A DNA stretch of 39,459 nt from positions 1 through 39,459 of the forward strand of contig JAMONZ010000053.1 of the NCBI GenBank assembly GCA_027066315.1, written 5' to 3'. Below are positions 33,719 to 39,459 of this stretch, piece after piece. This stretch comes from Hyphomicrobiales bacterium (GTDB lineage Bacteria > Pseudomonadota > Alphaproteobacteria > Rhizobiales > Devosiaceae). Position numbers and translations under genes: made by a program. Below the pieces are notes generated by a model. It saw only the letters and a program-made list of their open reading frames with translations, had not been told where the DNA came from and ran no database searches. How positions within the stretch are numbered: the stretch's first letter is position 1; each line of letters starts with the position of its first letter.

Positions 33719-34075
33719 TTTAATTATTGGCTTATATGAAGCACATAAAAATGAAAGAGAAACTAAGTCGATCGCAATAATTGCTGGAGGCATTGCTGGC
33801 GTTTCTTGCTATCTTGCCCTTAAAGGATTGGAATTTAAAAAAGTAACGCTTTTTGAGGTACAAGAAGATGTTCTTCAATCTCAGGCTTCAGCGCAACATA
33901 GGCATGCCACCCAAGTTATAATAACTGACCAATGCTTTTAGAAAAACGTGAATATCTATCAACAACAAACCTACCATTCATGAATTGGTATGGCGGCAAT
34001 GTTAAAGAAATTACTAAGTTTAAAACAGGTGTAATTGTAACAGATATTATTAAGAATGAGAATAAATCATGCTAA
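33719..34075 (+). pseudogene. Broken FAD-dependent oxidoreductase-like gene
   Basis: From 33768 the plus strand reads SIAIIAGGIAGVSCYLALKG followed by KKVTLFEVQEDVLQSQAS, up to a stop at 33939. This is a Rossmann FAD-binding motif (usual GGGIAG, here AGGIAG) followed by the expected acidic residue at the end of strand 2 (E in LFE). The arrangement resembles the C-terminal domain of MnmC or amino-acid-oxidase-type enzymes. A second open frame (33932-34075, 47 codons, LPFMNWYGGNVKEITKFKTG) follows and runs seven bases into the M23 gene; its link to the first part is unproven. The rest of 32758-34068 apart from the IS relic shows no gene. Confidence 0.5.
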
Positions 34076-35088
34076 ATAGAAACAAAATATCTTTAGCCCT
34101 ATTCATTGCCACTGTAGTAATTCTATATCCTTTTATTCTTAAAGCAGAAACTGATATTTTCTCATTATCTTTACCAATTGATTGCAAGCCAAATGAAACC
34201 TGCTTTATTCAAAATTATGTTGATATTGATCCATCAGATAAAGCAGTTGATTATAAGTGTAATGGCTCAACTTATGATGGGCATAAGGGGGTGGATATTC
34301 GCCTTTTATCTGTTGCAGAAACCAAAAAGGGCGTGAGTGTTTTAGCTTCAGCTCCTGGTATTATAAAAGCCATGCGTGATGGAATGGCAGACAAACTAAT
34401 TACTGATCTTAATGACCCTTATATAAAAAACCGCCAGTGTGGAAATGGCGTAGTAATTGATCATGGTAATGGCTGGGAAACTCAATATTGCCATATGCTA
34501 CAAAATAGCATTTTGGTGCAGAAAGGCGAAGATGTAAAACGCGGACAAAAATTAGGCAATGTGGGATTTTCAGGAGAAGCACAATTTGCTCATGTGCATA
34601 TTAGTGTTCGCCATAATGGAAAAATTATTGATCCCTTCTTAGGCAATGGCATTAACAATTCTTGCGACACCATACCAGACACAAGAAATGGTTTGTGGGC
34701 TGACGAAGTAAAACAAGCACTTACATATAAAAATGGCATACTTATTGAGAGTGGGTTTTCTAGCGTCATAGTAAAGCCTGACACCCTAGAAATAGGCAAC
34801 ACCCCTGCTATTCCAACTTCTATTTCTACACCAGCTATTATATTTTATGCAAGGTTTATCAATCTTCAACAAGGTGATAAAATTAACTTTTCTATAACTG
34901 GCCCTTCAGGAAATATTGTCTCAAACACAACAAAACCATTAGAGCGAAACAAGGCAACTTATGTTGCATATTCTGGCAAAAAACGCCCAGAAACAGGCTG
35001 GGCGCAAGGAGAGTATCTTGGGTGGGTTAAACTATTGCGTAATGGCAAAATTATCATTTATAAAGAGCAAATGATAAAAATAGAATAG
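34069..35088 (+). CDS. M23-family metallopeptidase, exported
   Basis: A 339-residue protein of the LytM/M23 type, which cuts peptide bridges in peptidoglycan. It has an N-terminal signal sequence (ISLALFIATVVILYPFILKA). The catalytic domain has both zinc motifs: H72 and D76 in DGHKGVDIRLL, and H175-x-H177 in FAHVHISVRHNG. HGNGWETQYCHML lies between, as in the family. Residues about 225-339 form an extra beta-rich domain with no recognised family. The catalytic residues are intact, so it is probably active. It stands alone on the plus strand, converging on the type I secretion genes. Its substrate and link to them are unknown. Confidence 0.88.
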   Translation: MLNRNKISLALFIATVVILYPFILKAETDIFSLSLPIDCKPNETCFIQNYVDIDPSDKAVDYKCNGSTYDGHKGVDIRLLSVAETKKGVSVLASAPGIIKAMRDGMADKLITDLNDPYIKNRQCGNGVVIDHGNGWETQYCHMLQNSILVQKGEDVKRGQKLGNVGFSGEAQFAHVHISVRHNGKIIDPFLGNGINNSCDTIPDTRNGLWADEVKQALTYKNGILIESGFSSVIVKPDTLEIGNTPAIPTSISTPAIIFYARFINLQQGDKINFSITGPSGNIVSNTTKPLERNKATYVAYSGKKRPETGWAQGEYLGWVKLLRNGKIIIYKEQMIKIE

Positions 35089-35090
35089 CT

Positions 35091-36401
35091 CTATTCTTCT
35101 CTAAAAGCTCTATCAACTACATCAAGAAGTGGCTTTAGCAAATATTTTAAAACATTGCGCTGTTCGGTTTGAATAAATATTTCAACTGGCATTCCGGTAA
35201 CCAAAACTTGCTCATCATTAAGCCTAGCTAATTCTTGTTGGCTCATTTCAACATCAACCGAAAAATAACTTACTCCAGTTACATTATCCACCAGCAAAGC
35301 AGCAGAACGATTTTTCACATACCCAATTAAAACAGGCGTAGAGCGAGAAGCAAAAGCTGAAAGATGCACCGCTCCTTCCTGACCAATTTTAACATTATCT
35401 ATGTCTGTTGGCGATATTCTAGCTTCAATAATAAGCTGACTCCCCTCAGGAATAATTTGTAAAATTGGCTTAGCAGGAGAAATAATACCTCCAATAGTAT
35501 GAATTGATAAATCATGCACTCGCCCATTGCTAGGCGAGCGAATTTCAACACGGCGCAACCTGTCTTCAGTGGCAGTTTTCTTTTCTTGCAATTCAGCTAC
35601 TCGTGTTTCAGCATTTTCTAAATCAGTTAAAACTTTATCTGAAAAATCCATATCAAGCTGCAATATCTGCAATTTAGTTTCTTCAATTGCACTACCTGTT
35701 TGGGCAATTTGACTGCCTATCTGCTCATATTGACCAGAAAATTGCGCTTCCCTTTGTTCTAATGAACGCATCGTATCACCTAAAACTATCCCACGTTTTA
35801 CGGCGGGTTTTTTAAGCTCAATATCTTGGCGAATAATATCCCTTTGTTTTTCAACCGCAACACGCTGAGCTTTAAGACCAGTAATCTGCTCGTTAAGTTG
35901 CAGAATTTTCTGCTCCATAACCCTTACACTACCAGCAACATTTTTACCTCGAGCGATAAATTGTAAATTTTGCGTTTTTATAGCTTGTTTGACGCGTTTG
36001 TCATTTTGATTATCTAAAATTATTTGTGGATAAGAGATTACATCTGCTTTATCACGCTCTGCTATTAAACGCGCAATAATAGCATGGGTTTTATAAAAAC
36101 TATCGGTAATTATTGCTAAATTAGCTTGAATATCCGTGTCATCTAAAGCAATCAATAACTCACCTGCCTCAACTAGATCCCCATCAGACACCAAAATTTT
36201 TCTAACTATGCCCCCATCAAGATGCTGAACAGTCTTCACCTTACCCTCAACCCCGATAACCCCAGATGCAATTATTGCCCCAGAAATAGACGATGTTACT
36301 GCCCAAGTAACTAGCCCACCAATGAATATTATAAGAATTATATATCCAGTAAGAATCCAAGATTTAGGATTGTAATATTTTTCAACATTTTCACTCATCA
36401 T
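35091..36401 (-). CDS. HlyD-family type I secretion periplasmic adaptor
   Basis: This is the membrane fusion protein of a type I secretion system; it bridges the inner-membrane ABC exporter and an outer-membrane TolC-type channel. It has 436 residues. One membrane helix lies near 18-38 (GYIILIIFIGGLVTWAVTS). A biotinyl-lipoyl half motif follows (VQHLDGGIVRKILVSDGDLV then EAGELLIAL), then a long coiled-coil hairpin (about 95-290) and the second lipoyl half (RRVEIRSPSNGRVHDLSIHT). The C-terminal beta barrel has ILQIIPEGSQLIIEARISPT. Sequence pattern is that of the PrtE/HlyD group. Its start overlaps the ABC gene's stop by four bases. Confidence 0.94.
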   Translation of the reverse strand: MMSENVEKYYNPKSWILTGYIILIIFIGGLVTWAVTSSISGAIIASGVIGVEGKVKTVQHLDGGIVRKILVSDGDLVEAGELLIALDDTDIQANLAIITDSFYKTHAIIARLIAERDKADVISYPQIILDNQNDKRVKQAIKTQNLQFIARGKNVAGSVRVMEQKILQLNEQITGLKAQRVAVEKQRDIIRQDIELKKPAVKRGIVLGDTMRSLEQREAQFSGQYEQIGSQIAQTGSAIEETKLQILQLDMDFSDKVLTDLENAETRVAELQEKKTATEDRLRRVEIRSPSNGRVHDLSIHTIGGIISPAKPILQIIPEGSQLIIEARISPTDIDNVKIGQEGAVHLSAFASRSTPVLIGYVKNRSAALLVDNVTGVSYFSVDVEMSQQELARLNDEQVLVTGMPVEIFIQTEQRNVLKYLLKPLLDVVDRAFREE

Positions 36402-38284
36402 TTTTCACCATCATTTTTATTATTTAATGAGTGAATTTTTATAGTATTCCTATTAGCTTCTCTTTGTTTTTTTCTTTCTTTTTGTCTTTCCCTAATAGTT
36501 GAGCCGTTTGACGGTTTATTGCTTCCTTCGTGGCGCAATTTAGCCAAAACTTCATTTCTTGGGCCAAACAACATCTGCTCACCTGCCGTCAAAAACATCA
36601 TCAATTCCATATCCTGCAATGCATCATCGCGATGAGAAATAACAACTACAGTTTTTCCTCGATTTTTCATTTCTAGTAAAGCATTTTTAAGGGCATTTTG
36701 CCCCACAGCATCAAGAGCAGAATTTGGTTCATCAAGCACAATTAACGTAGGATTCCCATATAAAGCCCGCGCCAAAGCAACCCTTTGCCTTTGCCCCGTT
36801 GATAATTTGCTCCCCATAAAACCAATATCAGTTTCATAAGCCTCAGGCATATCGGTTATCATATTATCAACACCAGCCAAACGTGCAGCTTCCACAATTG
36901 CACTATCATCAGGATCAGCATGAAAGCGTGAAATATTTTGTTTAATCGTGCCGCCAAATAATTCAACCCCCTGCGGTAAATAACCAATATTTCGCCCTAA
37001 CTGCTCTGGGTTCCATTTATTAAGTGCTACGTTATCAAGCAAAACTTCTCCACTAACATCTGCTTGTGGCCACAAACCCAAAAGAGCTTTTGCCAATGTT
37101 GTTTTGCCCGACCCGCTTGGCCCAATAACACCCAACGATTGACCAGGTTTTAAATCAAAACTAATTCCATTTCCTTTTGGATTTCGTCCAATTATCACTA
37201 TTTTTTCATTAAAAACCTTAGCTCTAAGTTTATTAACTTTTAGATGACCCTTAGGTTCTGCTAAAATTGTTCGATCAATGGGTTGCGCTATTTGTTCTAA
37301 AATATCATTAATAGCCTTATAAGCCTGCCGAGCTTTGATAAAACCACGCCATTGACCAATCGATTGCTCAACTGGTTGCAAAGCCCGACCTAAAATAATT
37401 GAAGCGGCAATCATTGTGCCTGGAGTGATGATTTGTTTAACTGCCAATGCCGCACCAACCGCTAGCATTGCTGATTGTAAAAACAACCGCAAAGATTTTG
37501 AAATTGAAGTAAGCGTGCCTGCCCTATCGCTTGCTTTAGCTTGAAGTGTTAACCCTTTTATACGCTCACTTTGCCACATATTACGAAACGGAGTAAGCAT
37601 TCCCATTGCTGATAAAACCTGCGCATTGCGCCGTCCAGAATCTGCCATTTGGGCACTTGCACCCATAGATTTACCAGCTTCATCAAGCGGTTTGCGAGTG
37701 CGTATATCATTAAGAAGTGCAATAATAAACAAAGCAATTGCGCCAACTACAGCCAAAATACCAAGTGTCCAATGAAAAATAAATATCAGCGCAATATAAG
37801 CAGGAACCCAAGGACTATCAAACAGCGCAAACGGCCCAGGGCCTGTTAAAAACTGCCTAAAAACATCGAGTTCACGCACGCCACCAACACTGCCACCACC
37901 TGTTTTTAAATTAACCAAAATTTCAGCATCAAATAAGCGATTGCTCATTTGCTGGTCTAATTTCATACCAATCCGCACAAAAACCCTTGAGCGCACCATC
38001 TCGAGCAAACCAAGCACAATGAATAAAAATGTAACAAGCAAAAACAGCGCAACCAACGTTGGCATCGATCGGCTAGTTAACACCCTATCATAAATTTGCA
38101 GCATGAATAATGGGCCAGTTAACATCAACAAATTGATAAAAAAACTAAAAATCCATGTAGAAGTAAATGCACTTGAATGAGTGCGCATTGCCTTTTTTAA
38201 TTCCTTCGTTGGATTTTTTTTATTATTATTTTGAATTGCTCGTCCCCCATCATAAACAATTAGATGCCACAAACATTTATTCAT
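36398..38284 (-). CDS. Type I secretion ABC exporter (PrtD type)
   Basis: This is the inner-membrane permease-ATPase that energises export of RTX-type proteins. It has 628 residues. The transmembrane domain (about 45-320) begins with STWIFSFFINLLMLTGPLFM then LQIYDRVLTSRS, the PrtD-family hallmark. The ATPase domain has Walker A GPSGSGKTT, the Q-loop region IGYLPQGVELFGGTI, signature LSTGQRQRVALARAL, Walker B LIVLDEPNSALD and the switch histidine in VVVISHRDD. The C-terminus is basic and rich in R/K/N. No N-terminal C39 peptidase domain is present, which fits a C-terminal-signal substrate. It forms an operon with the adaptor gene and is divergent from the RTX gene. Confidence 0.95.
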   Translation of the reverse strand: MNKCLWHLIVYDGGRAIQNNNKKNPTKELKKAMRTHSSAFTSTWIFSFFINLLMLTGPLFMLQIYDRVLTSRSMPTLVALFLLVTFLFIVLGLLEMVRSRVFVRIGMKLDQQMSNRLFDAEILVNLKTGGGSVGGVRELDVFRQFLTGPGPFALFDSPWVPAYIALIFIFHWTLGILAVVGAIALFIIALLNDIRTRKPLDEAGKSMGASAQMADSGRRNAQVLSAMGMLTPFRNMWQSERIKGLTLQAKASDRAGTLTSISKSLRLFLQSAMLAVGAALAVKQIITPGTMIAASIILGRALQPVEQSIGQWRGFIKARQAYKAINDILEQIAQPIDRTILAEPKGHLKVNKLRAKVFNEKIVIIGRNPKGNGISFDLKPGQSLGVIGPSGSGKTTLAKALLGLWPQADVSGEVLLDNVALNKWNPEQLGRNIGYLPQGVELFGGTIKQNISRFHADPDDSAIVEAARLAGVDNMITDMPEAYETDIGFMGSKLSTGQRQRVALARALYGNPTLIVLDEPNSALDAVGQNALKNALLEMKNRGKTVVVISHRDDALQDMELMMFLTAGEQMLFGPRNEVLAKLRHEGSNKPSNGSTIRERQKERKKQREANRNTIKIHSLNNKNDGEK

Positions 38285-38491
38285 TTAAGCAAAACTTAGC
38301 AAGACTAAACTTAATACTATAGGTTTTCTGCATTAACCACTCAGATAGTCACTATAATAAGATACTTGTAAATGGGTTATTTTCACGTAAATAAATAGTT
38401 AAGAAGCATGGACGCTTATACTTCAAAATATCACTACTGCTTTTTTTGTTTATTTCACTGTTTTGTGAAACTTTTATTTGGGAAATAATTT

Positions 38492-39459
38492 ATGGCTGTT
38501 TATGATTATATGTTCGGCACTATTTCTACGGCTCAAAATTCTCCGTGGAAACATTCTATGGATTTATCAATCTATCCAACGGTCATTAGCAGCACACTTA
38601 TGACCAGCACTAACGGATACACGGATAATACTGGAAATTTCACTAGCGATGGAACTATAACCCAATATATAGGCACTAGTTTTTCAAGTGCTGCAGGAGC
38701 GATTTCCGGCACTATTACTGGCATGCAACTTTTAGACGCAACAAATGGCGAATTGCTAGAAGAAATTACCGATATAAATTATGCAGGGTCTGATTTAAGC
38801 ATTCTTATAGACCAGCAAATTTTTATACAAACTGAAATGCAAAATGCTGGGGCAGCGCTAGGCATAAACTTACAATCTTTAAGTTCAGTTGGGTTGCCAG
38901 TTTTATCTCCTACAATGATGGTTGTAACGCTTTCTGACGGAACACAAATCCGAAATCACGGCACTAATATGGCATTTGATCCTATAACGATGAGCCCCAT
39001 TAGTGGCTCTTTTACAGGCGTTGATCATTATAACCCAGCCACAAATAGTGTCATTAGCTCATATATGCTTTCAAACCCAGTTGATGTGTCCATATTTTCA
39101 AGCAGTAATGGACTTTGGGATTCATTGTTTTCAGGTGTTGACACAATTAATGGCGATGAAGAAAATAACTGGATTGACGGTGGAACAGGCAATGACATCA
39201 TCAATGGTGGTGATGGATACGACATGTTAATTGGTGGCACTGGTGATGATGAGCTGACTGGCGGAACTGGAGCTGCTGATCAGTTTGTTTTCTCCAATGG
39301 TTGGGGTCATGACACAATTACTGATTTTGTGCCAGGAACTGATATGCTAGATTTTTTAAATGTGACTGGCGTTAGTAATATCAGCAATCTCACAATCACT
39401 GATGACGGTTTAGGCAATGCACTTATAACTTTTGGTGCTGATAGTATTACTCTTATGGG
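38492..39459 (+). CDS. RTX-type secreted calcium-binding protein (C-terminus beyond window)
   Basis: The frame from ATG 38492 is open for 322 codons and runs off the window, so its end is missing. The first 215 residues match no family I recognise; they are rich in S, T, G and N with no signal peptide (MAVYDYMFGTISTAQNSPWK). From about residue 220 come RTX nonapeptides: NGDEENNWIDGGTGND, INGGDGYDMLIGGTGDD and LTGGTGAADQFVFSNG, then WGHDTITDFVPGTDMLDF, the usual calcium-binding roll and its capping segment. Such proteins leave by type I secretion through a C-terminal signal. The divergent exporter and adaptor genes next to it make it their likely substrate. The 206-base gap (38286-38491) probably carries promoters for both directions. 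Confidence 0.87.
   Translation, partial: MAVYDYMFGTISTAQNSPWKHSMDLSIYPTVISSTLMTSTNGYTDNTGNFTSDGTITQYIGTSFSSAAGAISGTITGMQLLDATNGELLEEITDINYAGSDLSILIDQQIFIQTEMQNAGAALGINLQSLSSVGLPVLSPTMMVVTLSDGTQIRNHGTNMAFDPITMSPISGSFTGVDHYNPATNSVISSYMLSNPVDVSIFSSSNGLWDSLFSGVDTINGDEENNWIDGGTGNDIINGGDGYDMLIGGTGDDELTGGTGAADQFVFSNGWGHDTITDFVPGTDMLDFLNVTGVSNISNLTITDDGLGNALITFGADSITLM

Overview
The window is chromosomal DNA from an AT-rich, flagellated alphaproteobacterium. The evidence is the gene set: a CckA hybrid kinase beside fliQ-fliR-flhB, the alphaproteobacterial flagellar regulators FliX, FlbT and FlaF, a MotE-like protein, a SufBCD operon led by a NifS/IscS-type cysteine desulfurase, and a DksA with a reduced zinc finger. 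I cannot name a genus. Short palindromic repeats sit in many gaps between genes.

Layout. 1-4705 (minus strand): Fe-S cluster assembly operon, cysteine desulfurase-sufB-sufC-sufD, with sufD cut by the window edge and a repeat-filled insertion between sufB and sufC. Its upstream gap holds a perfect palindrome resembling an Irr-type iron control element. 4961-6876 (plus): an alpha/beta hydrolase and tyrS. 6877-8251: repeats, a membrane protein of unknown function and the relic of a mannose-1-phosphate guanylyltransferase gene. 8252-14355 (minus): flgB-flgC-fliE-fliQ-fliR-flhB-cckA. 14580-16030 (plus): fliO-fliP. 16054-22455 (minus): fliL-fliM-(DUF6468-like)-motE-like-(1136-residue TPR protein). 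22729-26013 (plus): flgF-flgG-flgA-flgH, followed by three stem-loops. 26328-27287 (minus): dksA and fliX. 27569-29560 (plus): flgI-flgJ-flgN-like. 29732-32757 (plus): a 65-codon small gene, a flagellin, then flbT-flaF. 32758-34068: a decayed zone with an IS3-family relic and a broken FAD-oxidoreductase-like gene. 34069-39459: an M23 peptidase, a type I secretion adaptor and ABC exporter (minus), and a divergent RTX protein that runs off the right edge.

How the genes fit together. 8252-32757 is one large flagellar regulon: export apparatus (FliOPQR, FlhB), rod (FlgB, FlgC, FlgF, FlgG, FliE), P- and L-rings with their helpers (FlgI, FlgH, FlgA, FlgJ), the switch (FliM), stator-side factors (FliL, MotE-like), chaperone, flagellin and regulators. 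All three divergent flagellar gaps (flgB/fliO, fliL/flgF, fliX/flgI) carry copies of the inverted repeat GGCA-N5-TGCC. Two of them also carry near-consensus sigma-54 promoters. This resembles the Caulobacter scheme in which FlbD acts at ftr sites near sigma-54 promoters and is controlled by FliX; FlbD itself is not in the window. The right end is a plausible self-contained secretion unit, an exporter plus its RTX substrate.

I found no tRNA, rRNA or CRISPR array.
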